The notes below the pieces were generated by a model. That model had not been told where the DNA came from, made no database searches, and saw nothing but the letters and a program-made list of their open reading frames with translations. From NCBI GenBank assembly GCA_964413535.1, contig CAYPTB010000010.1:157508-221507 (forward strand): a stretch of DNA of 64,000 bases, read 5' to 3'. This DNA is from CAYPTB01 sp964413535. GTDB taxonomy: Bacteria > Planctomycetota > UBA1135 > GCA-002686595. The position numbers were made by a program, and so were the translations under genes. Below are positions 1-8,547 of this stretch, one piece after another (position 1 is the stretch's first letter; each line of letters begins with the position of its first letter).

Positions 1-311
1 TTCGAGACCTGGATCAACGGTCCGCCGCGCGGATCGGTGACGAAGATGCGGTCGCAGACCACCCCCTGAGCGGGGTCGCGCCGCTGGAGCGTCAGGCGGT
101 CCCCGGCGAAGCTCCAATAGCCTTCGGCGTTCTCGCCGCCCGCCGTCAGCTTCCACAGGTGGGCGAAATGGACCTCGCCGGGCTGGATGAGCTCGTCGGC
201 CGGGATCGCACCGGGGATCGGCGCGGGAGCACGCTCCGCCTGCACGACCGCGGCCTTGCAGCCCGTGAGGGAGAGGAGGGCGACGAGCGCGAGGTCAAAG
301 CGGTGGGTCAC
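1..311 (-). CDS. PD40/TolB-like beta-propeller lipoprotein (N-terminal part)
   Basis: Starts at GTG with a clear AAGGAG ribosome-binding site and runs off the left edge, so only about 103 residues are visible. The N-terminus is a lipoprotein signal peptide (LVALLSLTGC, lipid Cys at residue 18). It is followed by HLWKLTAGGENAEGYWSF and CDRIFVTD, which resemble the first blade of PD40 (WD40-like/TolB) propellers. Such proteins are periplasmic or outer-membrane-anchored and are often sensors or scaffolds; no enzyme activity can be assigned. It lies downstream of rnpA-yidD on the same strand but with its own RBS. Confidence 0.75.
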   Translation of the reverse strand, partial: MTHRFDLALVALLSLTGCKAAVVQAERAPAPIPGAIPADELIQPGEVHFAHLWKLTAGGENAEGYWSFAGDRLTLQRRDPAQGVVCDRIFVTDPRGGPLIQVS

Positions 312-405
312 GGGGGGTCTCCTTCGGCGTGCGGGGGCGAGACCATAGCAATCCGCGCCGCGCACCGCTCGGCGTCGCGACGTCGGCCCGGGCTCGGCTT
401 CGTCC

Positions 406-669
406 TCACTCGAAGCGCGGCGGACGGCCTCGCTCGGTGAGCGCGCGCGGGGGCGGGACGGGATCGTGACCGCCCGCGCAGAACGGTTGGCAGCGCAGGA
501 TGCGCCATGCGGAGAGGGCGAGTCCGCGCAGGACGCCGTGCACGGCGATCGCCTCGATCGCGTAGGCGCTGCAGGTCGGATGGAAGCGACAGGTGGCCGG
601 CTTGAGGGGCGAGAGGAAGCGCCGGTAGAAACGAATCGGGGCCACGACGAGGGCACGCAGGAAGCTCAC
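406..669 (-). CDS. yidD: YidD, membrane protein insertion efficiency factor
   Basis: 87 residues, the usual size for this family. YidD is a small inner-membrane-associated protein that assists insertion of membrane proteins by YidC. The family core is visible: RFYRRFLSPLKPATCRFHPTCS, then SAYAIEAI and RCQPFCAGGHDPVP, including the conserved Cys pattern and the amphipathic N-terminal helix. The GTG start overlaps the rnpA stop as GTGA, so translation is probably coupled. Usually yidC follows; here the next gene is an unrelated lipoprotein. Confidence 0.93.
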   Translation of the reverse strand: MSFLRALVVAPIRFYRRFLSPLKPATCRFHPTCSAYAIEAIAVHGVLRGLALSAWRILRCQPFCAGGHDPVPPPRALTERGRPPRFE

Positions 670-1118
670 GCCTCGGGCGCTCCTTCCCTCACGCCCGGGG
701 CGCGGTCGCTCGGCTCGGACCGTGCCTCCTTGGCGACCGTGTCGAGATAGCGCCGCCAGGCCTTGTTCGCGAGGTGCACGATCTCGGTCCGCGCCGACGC
801 GAGGTCGGGGGAGACTCCCCGCGCCGCGATCAGGATCAGGTCCGCGCCCTCGGGCAGCGCGCCCTGCTCCAGCCGAAAGGCTTCGCGGAAGATGCGCCGA
901 ACGCGGTTGCGCTTCACCGCCTTGCGCCAGGCCGCTCTGCCGACCGACAAGCACAGGCGCGTGAAGCCCACGTCGTTCGCACGGGCCACGACCGTCATCC
1001 ACGTCCCGCGCGCGCGGTTGCCTTCCCGATAGACGCGCTGGATGTCGCTCGCGCGGCGCAGGTGGTGCGCTCCCGGATGGCGGAGGGCGCGGAGCTTCGG
1101 ATCGTCGGGAGAGCGCAT
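666..1118 (-). CDS. rnpA: Ribonuclease P protein component
   Basis: 150 residues. This is the protein subunit of RNase P, which matures tRNA 5' ends. The signature basic helix is RAAWRKAVKRNRVRRIFREAF, matching the family RNRxKR(x)xRExFR motif. The preceding strand is FTRLCLSVGR, and the core ends near EIVHLANKAWRRYL. The start at 1118 keeps the HHLRRASDIQRVYREG N-terminus and drops an upstream extension with no family resemblance. A tail of about 20 residues is charged and probably disordered. rpmH, which normally precedes rnpA, is absent; a divergent ALDH homologue lies there instead. Confidence 0.93.
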   Translation of the reverse strand: MRSPDDPKLRALRHPGAHHLRRASDIQRVYREGNRARGTWMTVVARANDVGFTRLCLSVGRAAWRKAVKRNRVRRIFREAFRLEQGALPEGADLILIAARGVSPDLASARTEIVHLANKAWRRYLDTVAKEARSEPSDRAPGVREGAPEA

Positions 1119-1311
1119 GGACGGGAGAGGTGCCGACTCGTGGATGGCGTACGGTTCCAGTCTAGGGTGGCTCGAGCCCGCGCCGTGCCGAGGTGTCAGC
1201 CGAACGGCGTCGAGTGCCGCGCCTCGGGCTCGGGGCTCCTCGACCCATGTTCGGATCCGGGCCGCCGAGCTAACCTCTCCGCGGCCGCGCTCGCGATTCG
1301 ATCCTCTGCCG

Positions 1312-2475
1312 ATGAGCCGTACTCCCACGGTCCCCCCGTCGAGCGCCTTCTCGGGCACGCACTGGATCGCCGGCGAGCGGCGCCATGCCTCGGGCGCCGT
1401 CTTCGAGCTGCGCCAGCGCATCCCGCCCTACGAATCCCTCGGCAGTTGGCCGAGCGGCGACCTCGAGCTCGTCCCCGAGGCGCTCGCAGGCGCGCGCCTC
1501 GCGCTCCCCGATTGGCGTGCGCGAACGGACGAAGAGCGTGTGGGTGTTCTCGCGCGGTCGCTCGACGGACTGCGCACGGACGCCGCGTGGCGAACCCATC
1601 TCGCGCACTACCTCGGCGTGCGCGACGACGAGCTCGCGGGCGAGCTCGCCGAGCTCGAGCGCATCCGCGAGGCGCTCCTCGCCACGGAATGGTCGGGCAT
1701 CGCCGAGTCCGGGACAGCCGTCGTCTTCGCGCGTTGGAGCGAGCTCGTCGGCGAGCTCGCAGGGCGCGTCATGGGGCACCTTCGGCGCGGGCGCGCCGTG
1801 CTCGTCGTCGGCGACGAGCGTTGGCCGGTGGGCGCGGACGTCGTCGGCAACGCCCTCGAGCTCGCGGGGATCCCGCCGGGCCTCGTCGCGGTGATCCACG
1901 GAGCCCGGGAGGCGTGCCGTTCGGCGTTCGTCCGAGCCGACGCGCCGGAGGCGATTCGCGCGAGCGGGATCCAAGTCGACGTCGGCTCGGGCGAGCCGGC
2001 CAACCGCTCCTACGTGGTCGAGTTGGCGGCGAACACGCGCGAGTGCGCATGGGACGTCGTCCGGCGCTCGTTCGGACGCGCGGCGACGCTCTCGGGACAG
2101 CGCGCCGGGCGCGTGGCGCGAGTGATCTGCCACAAGAACATCGTGTCGTCCTTCACGGAGCGGCTGCTCGAGGCGTTGGCCGTCGACCCGGACGTCAACG
2201 ATCCGATTCCGCTGGTCGACGGGAAGGCGTTCGCTCTCCTGCGCGCGGAGTGGGAGCTCGGTCTCGACGAGGGGGCCACGTTGATCTTCGGCGGCGAACC
2301 GTTCGCGGGGACGGAGTCCGGGCGCTCCTCGGACCGGCGCGTGTGGCCCACGGTGTTCACGAACGTCGAACCCGAGATGGCCGTGTGCCGCAGCTTGGAG
2401 CCGGCGCCCGTCCTGTGTCTCGTGCGGGCGTCGGGAGACGCGGCCGCACAGTCCTTGGCGCGCACCTTGGGCTAG
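1312..2475 (+). CDS. Catalytically dead aldehyde dehydrogenase homologue
   Basis: 387 residues, shorter than a normal ALDH (about 480-520). The N-terminus (HWIAGERRHASGAVFELR) and the segment SFGRAATLSGQRAGRVARV align to the ALDH fold. Where active ALDHs have GQRC/GQxCT with the nucleophilic Cys, this protein has GQRA (Ala265). The Asn-containing NFP oxyanion motif is also not recognisable, and the usual C-terminal EIGGAFGG region is missing. It is probably a pseudoenzyme rather than a decayed gene, because the frame is open and codon bias matches its neighbours. It precedes the lysine aminotransferase gene by 243 nt on the same strand. A GATCCT hexamer 6 nt before the ATG may be a -10 box. 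Confidence 0.7.
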   Translation: MSRTPTVPPSSAFSGTHWIAGERRHASGAVFELRQRIPPYESLGSWPSGDLELVPEALAGARLALPDWRARTDEERVGVLARSLDGLRTDAAWRTHLAHYLGVRDDELAGELAELERIREALLATEWSGIAESGTAVVFARWSELVGELAGRVMGHLRRGRAVLVVGDERWPVGADVVGNALELAGIPPGLVAVIHGAREACRSAFVRADAPEAIRASGIQVDVGSGEPANRSYVVELAANTRECAWDVVRRSFGRAATLSGQRAGRVARVICHKNIVSSFTERLLEALAVDPDVNDPIPLVDGKAFALLRAEWELGLDEGATLIFGGEPFAGTESGRSSDRRVWPTVFTNVEPEMAVCRSLEPAPVLCLVRASGDAAAQSLARTLG

Positions 2476-2498
2476 CGTCCAAAACCAGAAGCTCGCGA
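2471..2498. repeat. Interspersed repeat, copy 1 (downstream of ALDH homologue)
   Basis: Twenty-eight bases beginning GCTAGCGTCC and ending AGCTCGCGA match 11215-11242 at 25 of 28 positions. In both places the TAG stop codon of the upstream gene lies within the repeat and the orientation is the same. Confidence 0.55.
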
Positions 2499-2506
2499 AC
2501 GAAATC

Positions 2507-2522
2507 GAGCCGCCTGCGGCTC
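2507..2522 (+). terminator. Hairpin after the ALDH homologue
   Basis: Perfect 6-bp stem GAGCCG/CGGCTC with a 4-nt loop, 32 nt after the stop codon. There is no T tract, so it may only be a weak terminator or RNA-end structure. Confidence 0.35.
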
Positions 2523-2718
2523 CCTGGCCGCGTTGCGACTCCTCCGAAACTCGTTCGGGACACCAGCGTCCGCCGGCGCGGGGGCCTTCAGCACTGGAGC
2601 GGCTCCGGTCGACTGAGGTAACATCCGGGGCTCGGAGGGCCTCGAGCGCCTTCGTGGGATGGGCCGTGCGGGGCGCCCGCGAAGGCTCGCTCGGCCCCCG
2701 AGCGGAAGGAGCATTGCC

Positions 2719-4056
2719 GTGATCGACCCGAAGGACGTCCACGCCACCCTGGCCCGCCACCAGATGGTGGACGGCTATCCGATCGTCATGGACCTCGAGC
2801 GTTCCAACGGCCCGTGGCTGTACGACGCGCGCACCGGCGAGGTCTACCTGGACGCATTCACCTGCTTCGCGTCCTGGCCGATCGGCTACAACCACCCGAT
2901 GATGGCCGACCCGGCCTTCCGGGAGGTCCTCGCGCGCGCGGCGGTGTCCAACCCCGCCAACTCCGACCTCTACACGCGCGAGATGGCGGAGTTCGTGGAA
3001 GCCTTCGCCACGCGCGTCACGCCCCCCGAGTACACGCACCATTTCTGGGTGTCGGGCGGGTCGCTCGCGGTCGAGAACGCGCTGAAGACCGCCTTCGACT
3101 GGAAGGCCCGCAAGCTCGGACGCACGAGCTTCGCGGATCCGGTCGAGGACCTGGTCGTGCTGCACTTCAGGCAGGCCTTCCACGGGCGGTCGGGCTACAC
3201 GATGAGCCTGACCAACACGGTCCCGGACAAGATCGGGCTGTTCCCGAAGTTCGATTGGCCGCGGGTCCACAACCCGGCGCTCGAGTACGACCTGGACGGT
3301 CACGTCGCGAACGACGTGGAGGCCGAGGAGCGCCGTGCGCGCATGGAGATCGAGGCGGCCTTCGCGAAGCACCGGAACAAGGTCGCGGCGATCATCATCG
3401 AGCCGATGCAGGGCGAGGGGGGCGACAACCACTTCCGCGACGAGTTCCTGCGCGACCTGCGCCGTTACGCCGACGAGAACGAGGCGCTGCTCGTGTTCGA
3501 CGAGATCCAGACCGGGTTCTTCGGCTCGGGCAAGCCGTGGCTGTTCCAGGTGAAGGGCGTCCAACCCGACATCGTCTGCTTCGGCAAGAAGACGCAGGTG
3601 TGCGGCATCTTCACCAACGGGCGCATCGACGAGGTGCCGGACAACGTCTTCGCGCGCCCGAGTCGAATCAATTCGACCTGGGGCGGGAACCTGACGGACA
3701 TGGTTCGCTGCAAGCGCTTCATCGAGATCATCGAGCACGAGCGCCTCGGCGAGAACGTCGCGCGCATGGGTCAGATGTTGATCGAAGGCCTGCGCGAGAT
3801 CGCGCGCGAGGGCGGCGCCTTCCACAACGTGCGCGGGATCGGATCGCTGGTCGCCTTCACGCTCGACAGCCCCGAGGCGCGCAAGCGCATGCTGAAGGAC
3901 CTGTTCGACCAGAAGCTCTTGGCGCTGCCCTCGGGCCTGCGGGCGATCCGCTTCCGACTTCCGCTCGTGATCCGCGAGGACGAGGTGAAGAAGATGCTCG
4001 AGTGCATCGCGAACGCGGTGCGCTCGCGCAGCGCCTATCCGTCCGTCAGCGGCTGA
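2719..4056 (+). CDS. lat: L-lysine 6-transaminase (lysine epsilon-aminotransferase)
   Basis: 445 residues, a class III PLP aminotransferase (EC 2.6.1.36). It moves the epsilon-amino group of lysine to 2-oxoglutarate, giving 2-aminoadipate 6-semialdehyde/piperideine-6-carboxylate. Family landmarks: HFWVSGGSLAVENALKTAF, FHGRSGYTMSLTNT, IIIEPMQGEGGDNHF, the PLP-pyridine Asp in DEIQTG, the Schiff-base Lys in FGKKTQVCG, and NSTWGGNLTDMVR. The GTG start is chosen because GGAAGGA lies 8 nt upstream and the protein then begins VIDPKDVHATLARH as expected; a longer N-terminus has no RBS. The product would be oxidised by the ALDH7-type enzyme at 19.1 kb. Confidence 0.92.
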   Translation: MIDPKDVHATLARHQMVDGYPIVMDLERSNGPWLYDARTGEVYLDAFTCFASWPIGYNHPMMADPAFREVLARAAVSNPANSDLYTREMAEFVEAFATRVTPPEYTHHFWVSGGSLAVENALKTAFDWKARKLGRTSFADPVEDLVVLHFRQAFHGRSGYTMSLTNTVPDKIGLFPKFDWPRVHNPALEYDLDGHVANDVEAEERRARMEIEAAFAKHRNKVAAIIIEPMQGEGGDNHFRDEFLRDLRRYADENEALLVFDEIQTGFFGSGKPWLFQVKGVQPDIVCFGKKTQVCGIFTNGRIDEVPDNVFARPSRINSTWGGNLTDMVRCKRFIEIIEHERLGENVARMGQMLIEGLREIAREGGAFHNVRGIGSLVAFTLDSPEARKRMLKDLFDQKLLALPSGLRAIRFRLPLVIREDEVKKMLECIANAVRSRSAYPSVSG

Positions 4057-4059
4057 GGC

Positions 4060-4072
4060 AGGCGGAGCGCCT
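4060..4072. terminator. Small hairpin between convergent lat and rlmN
   Basis: Stem AGGCG/CGCCT with a GAG loop followed by a pyrimidine stretch, within the 31-bp gap between two convergent genes. Short, so of low certainty. Confidence 0.3.
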
Positions 4073-4087
4073 CCTTCTCCGCTCGGC

Positions 4088-5128
4088 CTACACCTTCTGC
4101 AACCGCAACTGTCCGCAGGCCGCGTCCCCTTCCACGCCGCGCGACCAACGGACCGTCGCGACGATCGAGCGCTCCACGAGCGCGTCCCGGAACGCATCCA
4201 CGCTCCGGCGCTCCGGCCGGCGCCATTCCTCCTCGCCGATCGGGTTGTAGGGGATCAGGTTCACCGTCGCGCGCCGTCCCGCGAGCCGCGCGGCCAGGCG
4301 CTCGGCGTGGCCGCGCGTGTCGTTCCTGCCGCCGAGCAGGACGTACTCGTAGGTCACCTCGCGTCCCGTCGCGCGGAACCAGGCGTCGCCCGCCGCGAGC
4401 ACCTCCTCGATCGGGACGCCCTGCATGGCCGGGACGAGCAGGTCGCGCTCCGCGTCATCGGGCGTGTGCAGCGAGATCGCGAGCTGGAAGTGCGGGTCGC
4501 GCTCCGCCAGCCGGCGCACGCGCTCCGGGAAACCGACCGTCGAGACGGTGATGCGCCGCGCACCGAGGCCGATCTCCGTGCGAACCGAGTGCAGGGCCCC
4601 GAGCAGGTTCTCCAGGTTGAGCAGCGGCTCGCCGACTCCCATCACGACCGAGCGCGAGAGGGGACCCAGGGCGAGCCCGCGCAGGTATTGCTCGAGGATC
4701 TCACCCGCCGTCAGGTTGCGCGCGAGGCCCGCGCGGCCCGAGGCGCAGAAGGGGCAGCCCACGGGACAGCCCGCCTGCGTCGACCCGCACAGGGTCGCGC
4801 CGCGCTCCGGCGTCCTGGAGGGGATGTACACGCTCTCGACGGCCACGCCGTCTTCGAAGGCGATGACGAGCTTCACCGCGCCGTCCGGAGCGACCTTCCG
4901 CGCGAGCTCGCGGCCGCGCAGGATGGGGAGCTCGCTCGCGAGCCGCTCGCGCAACAGGGCGGGGAGACTCGTGAGCTCCGCGTAGCTCGAAACGGCGCCG
5001 GAGAGGATCTTCGCGCGCGCGACCCGCGCGTGGAAGGAACGTCCCCCCAACGCGACGACGCGCTCTTCTGTCTGGACGGGATCCAGGTCCAGGAGGCCCT
5101 CTCGGGGCGGGGCTCCCGGCGCGCTCAC
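4088..5128 (-). CDS. rlmN: RlmN-type dual-specificity RNA methyltransferase (radical SAM)
   Basis: 346 residues. Radical-SAM enzyme making 2-methyladenosine at A2503 of 23S rRNA and, in many species, A37 of tRNAs. The [4Fe-4S] ligands are C121, C125 and C128 in CPVGCPFC. The two mechanism cysteines fit C114 (ATLCGSTQ) and C338 (GDAACGQL). VVMGVGEPLLNLENLL is the RlmN GEP motif, and QLAISLHTPDD follows the family. The GTG start overlaps the stop of the upstream DHH gene as GTGA. Cfr is less likely given RlmN's housekeeping distribution and this setting. Confidence 0.88.
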   Translation of the reverse strand: MSAPGAPPREGLLDLDPVQTEERVVALGGRSFHARVARAKILSGAVSSYAELTSLPALLRERLASELPILRGRELARKVAPDGAVKLVIAFEDGVAVESVYIPSRTPERGATLCGSTQAGCPVGCPFCASGRAGLARNLTAGEILEQYLRGLALGPLSRSVVMGVGEPLLNLENLLGALHSVRTEIGLGARRITVSTVGFPERVRRLAERDPHFQLAISLHTPDDAERDLLVPAMQGVPIEEVLAAGDAWFRATGREVTYEYVLLGGRNDTRGHAERLAARLAGRRATVNLIPYNPIGEEEWRRPERRSVDAFRDALVERSIVATVRWSRGVEGDAACGQLRLQKV

Positions 5129-6072
5129 TTCCCGGCCTGGACGCGTCGCAGGCGTTCCGCGATCTCCGCCGCAACCTTGCGCGCGTCGGCGAGGCTCGGA
5201 GGATTGGCGCCGCCCACCGAGCGGTGACCGCCGCCCCCGTAGTCCTCCATGATCTCGCCGATGTGGGCGCCGTGCTCGGGCGGATTCCAGGGGTTGACGC
5301 CGGCCGTCACGTGGTAGCCGGCCCGCGTCGGGATCACGCCGACCGAGTAGTGGATGTCGGGGTGGTGGAAGAAGGCCGCGAAGCGCTCGCGTCGGATCGC
5401 GTTCGAGGACGCGTCGTAGAGCAGCACGCTCCCGTCGCGGGACTCGACGGTAGGGGGGAATTGCTCGAGCGCGCGGTCGCGATTGCGCGCCGCGCGCTGC
5501 CAGGCCTTCTCGACGTCGGGGCGCGCGGCGACTTCGTCGAGGGTGCCGAGCGCCATCGCGCCGACCAGCACGTCGAGCCAGCCGGGTTCCGGGGCGACGT
5601 ACAGGCAGCGCGAGATCCGCAGCGCGGGATCGTCGCCGAACAACGCCTGCTCGACGTCCTTGAACTGCGCCGCGTCGACGACGTTCGACCAATGCGCCAT
5701 CTCGCGGAAACGCTCGGGGGTGGTGTAGCCCCAGCGCTCCTCCGCGTGCGAGAGGATCAACGGCGGACAGGACGGCGAGCGCTCGTCCCAACGCCAGCGG
5801 TCGCTCTCGTGGTAGAGCTCGCGCAACGCGGGCGTCAAGAACGTCGTGGGGTGGTGGTCGAACCAGTACTCCGCCCGGGGATGGAAGTGGAAGTCGACCA
5901 CCGCGAAGCGCGTCCCCGCCGCGAAGTCGTCCCAGTCGTCGCGTTGGTGGTAGTTGACGCTCTCCCAGACGACGTCCTCGTCGCGGAGCTCGCGCAGGAT
6001 GGCGGCCAGGACCGCTGCCGAGACCATGCCGTCGAAGTCGCGGTGGTAGTGGATGCGGAGGGGGTCGCCCAT
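5125..6072 (-). CDS. DHH-family phosphoesterase
   Basis: 315 residues. The DHH superfamily of metal-dependent phosphoesterases includes NrnA nanoRNase/pAp phosphatases and c-di-AMP phosphodiesterases. Motif I appears as YHRDFDGMVSAAVL, the name-giving DHH as WFDHHPTTF, and the DHHA1 substrate motif as YGGGGHRSVGGA near the C-terminus. The exact substrate cannot be told from sequence. It is translationally coupled to rlmN (GTGA overlap). A TATGCT hexamer ends 9 nt before the ATG and no Shine-Dalgarno is seen, so the transcript may be leaderless. The upstream gap holds an unusual purine tract. Confidence 0.8.
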   Translation of the reverse strand: MGDPLRIHYHRDFDGMVSAAVLAAILRELRDEDVVWESVNYHQRDDWDDFAAGTRFAVVDFHFHPRAEYWFDHHPTTFLTPALRELYHESDRWRWDERSPSCPPLILSHAEERWGYTTPERFREMAHWSNVVDAAQFKDVEQALFGDDPALRISRCLYVAPEPGWLDVLVGAMALGTLDEVAARPDVEKAWQRAARNRDRALEQFPPTVESRDGSVLLYDASSNAIRRERFAAFFHHPDIHYSVGVIPTRAGYHVTAGVNPWNPPEHGAHIGEIMEDYGGGGHRSVGGANPPSLADARKVAAEIAERLRRVQAGK

Positions 6073-6442
<370 letters not shown>

Positions 6443-7876
6443 TCAGGCGCTCTCGCGCTCCACCTCGGGCTCCGATTCGTCCGGACCGGCGTCGCTCCCG
6501 GTCTTCTCCTCGACGTCGTCGGAGAGATCCTCGGCCACCAGGCCGCGGGCCAGGGAGTGCTCGCCGCGCACGACGGCGCCGTCGACGACGAAGGTGCTCG
6601 TGTCCTTGCGATTGGGGAGCTCGTACAGGAGGTCGAGCAGGAGCTCCTCCATGATGGAGCGCAGGGCGCGCACGCCCGTCTCCCGCTCCAGGGCGACGTC
6701 GGCGATCGCGAGCAACGCGTCGTCCGTGAAGACGAGCTCGGCGCCCTCCATGGCGAACAGTCCCTGGTACTGCCGCGCGAGCGCGTTGCGGGGCTCGGTG
6801 AGGATCCGCACCAGGTCGTCGCGCTCGAGCTTCTCGAGCGTGGAGACGACGGGCAGGCGGCCGATGAACTCCGGGATCATCCCGAACTCCATCAGGTCCT
6901 TGGGCGAGAGGAAGCGCACGATCTCCTCGCGCGAGAGCTCGTCGGCGCGCCTGGGCAGGTGACCCTTGCGCGCCTGGACGCCGAGGTCGATGTCGCGGCC
7001 GAAGCCGAGGACGTTGCGGCCGATGCGCTTGGCGATGATCTCGTCGATGCCGCTGAACGTCCCGCCGCAGATGAACAGGATGTTCGACGTGTCGATCTGG
7101 ATGTAGGACTGCTCGGGATGCTTGCGGCCGCCCTGGGGAGGGACGTTCGCGATCGTGCCCTCGAGGATCTTGAGCAACGCCTGCTGCACGCCCTCGCCCG
7201 ACACGTCGCGTGTGATCGAGACGTTGGAGGTCGTGCGGCCGATCTTGTCGATCTCGTCGATGTAGACGATGCCCTGCTGGGCGCGCTCGCGGTCGAACTC
7301 CGCGGCCTGGAGCAGCTTGAGCAGGATGTTCTCGACGTCCTCGCCCACGTAGCCGGCCTCGGTGAGGGTCGTGGCGTCCGCCATCGCGAAGGGCACGTCC
7401 AGCATGCGCGCCAAGGTGCGGGCGAGCAGCGTCTTGCCCGAGCCCGTCGGGCCCACGAGCAGCACGTTCGACTTCTCGATCTCGACCGTTTCGAAGGAGT
7501 CCTTCTTGGTCGTGAGCCGGTGACGCAAGCGCTTGTAGTGGTTGTAGACCGCGACGGAGAGGACCTTCTTCGCGCGCTGCTGTCCGACCACGTACTCGTC
7601 GAGGAAGCGCGCGACCTCGATCGGGGTCGGAAGCTGCTTGCCTTCGACCAGCGAGCCTCCACGTGCGCCGAACTCCTTCTCCGCCGCCGCCCCTCCCACG
7701 AAGGCGTCACCGCCGCGGCGCTGCTCCTCCTGGAGGATCGAGTTGCAGATCTCGATGCACTCGTTGCAGATGTAGACCCCCGGAGGACCCGCGATGAGCG
7801 AGGTCACGTGATGGCGCCGTTTCTCGCAGAACGTGCACCGCTCGACGTGACGCCCTCGTCCGGAGGATCGGGTCAT
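6443..7876 (-). CDS. clpX: ATP-dependent Clp protease ATP-binding subunit ClpX
   Basis: 477 residues. AAA+ unfoldase that recognises tagged proteins (e.g. ssrA) and feeds them to ClpP. The N-terminal zinc domain has C14, C17, C37 and C40. Walker A is GPTGSGKT and Walker B is IVYIDEIDKIG; the IGF-type loop for ClpP docking appears near IGRNVLGFGRD. Between zinc domain and AAA+ module is a Gly/Ala-rich linker, and the acidic C-terminal tail of about 50 residues exceeds that of E. coli ClpX. It lies 10 bp after clpP. A TAGGAT hexamer and a GGAG lie just before the ATG, so it may also have its own promoter. Confidence 0.97.
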   Translation of the reverse strand: MTRSSGRGRHVERCTFCEKRRHHVTSLIAGPPGVYICNECIEICNSILQEEQRRGGDAFVGGAAAEKEFGARGGSLVEGKQLPTPIEVARFLDEYVVGQQRAKKVLSVAVYNHYKRLRHRLTTKKDSFETVEIEKSNVLLVGPTGSGKTLLARTLARMLDVPFAMADATTLTEAGYVGEDVENILLKLLQAAEFDRERAQQGIVYIDEIDKIGRTTSNVSITRDVSGEGVQQALLKILEGTIANVPPQGGRKHPEQSYIQIDTSNILFICGGTFSGIDEIIAKRIGRNVLGFGRDIDLGVQARKGHLPRRADELSREEIVRFLSPKDLMEFGMIPEFIGRLPVVSTLEKLERDDLVRILTEPRNALARQYQGLFAMEGAELVFTDDALLAIADVALERETGVRALRSIMEELLLDLLYELPNRKDTSTFVVDGAVVRGEHSLARGLVAEDLSDDVEEKTGSDAGPDESEPEVERESA

Positions 7877-7886
7877 ACTCCGAATC

Positions 7887-8492
7887 CTACCCCTTGTCGG
7901 GCGTGTTGGTCACCACGTGGTCGATCAGGCCGAAGGCCTTCGCTTCCGTGGGACTCATGAAGTTGTCCCGATCGGAGGCTTTCGCGATCTCCTCGGGCGT
8001 CTTACCAGTATGGCTCGCGAGGATTCCCTCGAGGGTCCGCTTGATCTTGAGGATTTCCTCGACCTGGATCTCCATGTCCCGAGCCTGACCGCGGGCCCCG
8101 CCCCAGGGTTGGTGGATCATCACGCGCGAGTGGGGCAGCGCGAAACGCTTGCCCGGCGCGCCGCCGGCCAGCAGGACGGCGCCCATGGAGGCCGCCTGGC
8201 CGAGGCAATAGGTCGCCACGGCCGGTTTCACGAACTGCATCGTGTCGTAGATCGCGAGACCCGACGTCACCGAGCCGCCAGGCGAGTTGATGTAGATGTA
8301 GATGTCCTGGGACTGGTTGACGCGGTCCAGGAACAGGAGCTGGGCCATCACCGAGTTGGCCACGTTGTCGTCGATCGGGGTTCCGATGAAGACGATCCGG
8401 TCCTCGAGCAACCGCGAGTAGATGTCGTACGAGCGCTCGCCGCGCCCGGTCCGTTCGACGACGAAGGGGATGAACTGCGAGTGGGTGCTCAT
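7887..8492 (-). CDS. clpP: ATP-dependent Clp protease proteolytic subunit ClpP
   Basis: 201 residues, standard length. Self-compartmentalised serine protease working with ClpX. Catalytic triad: S102 in GQAASMGA, H127 in MIHQPWGG and D176 in DRDNFMS. NSPGGSVTSGLAIYDTM is the oligomer/oxyanion-strand region. It is in the order tig-clpP-clpX conserved in many bacteria, with a 55-bp gap to tig and 10 bp to clpX, so co-transcription is likely. Confidence 0.97.
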   Translation of the reverse strand: MSTHSQFIPFVVERTGRGERSYDIYSRLLEDRIVFIGTPIDDNVANSVMAQLLFLDRVNQSQDIYIYINSPGGSVTSGLAIYDTMQFVKPAVATYCLGQAASMGAVLLAGGAPGKRFALPHSRVMIHQPWGGARGQARDMEIQVEEILKIKRTLEGILASHTGKTPEEIAKASDRDNFMSPTEAKAFGLIDHVVTNTPDKG

Positions 8493-8547
8493 TCGAATCG
8501 ATGGAAGCGGGGATTCGGGGTTCGGGGAAGGGCGCGGGGGTCGACGG

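Noticed and set aside
1119..1311. rpmH (ribosomal protein L34) expected upstream of rnpA
   Set aside because: Checked in the - strand frames; none of them shows the MKRTxQPS...KRxRxHGF pattern.
1270..4197. 975-codon open frame on the - strand opposite the ALDH homologue and lat
   Set aside because: A shadow frame in GC-rich DNA: Arg/Ala/His-rich composition, no motif, and fully opposite two genes with clear homology.
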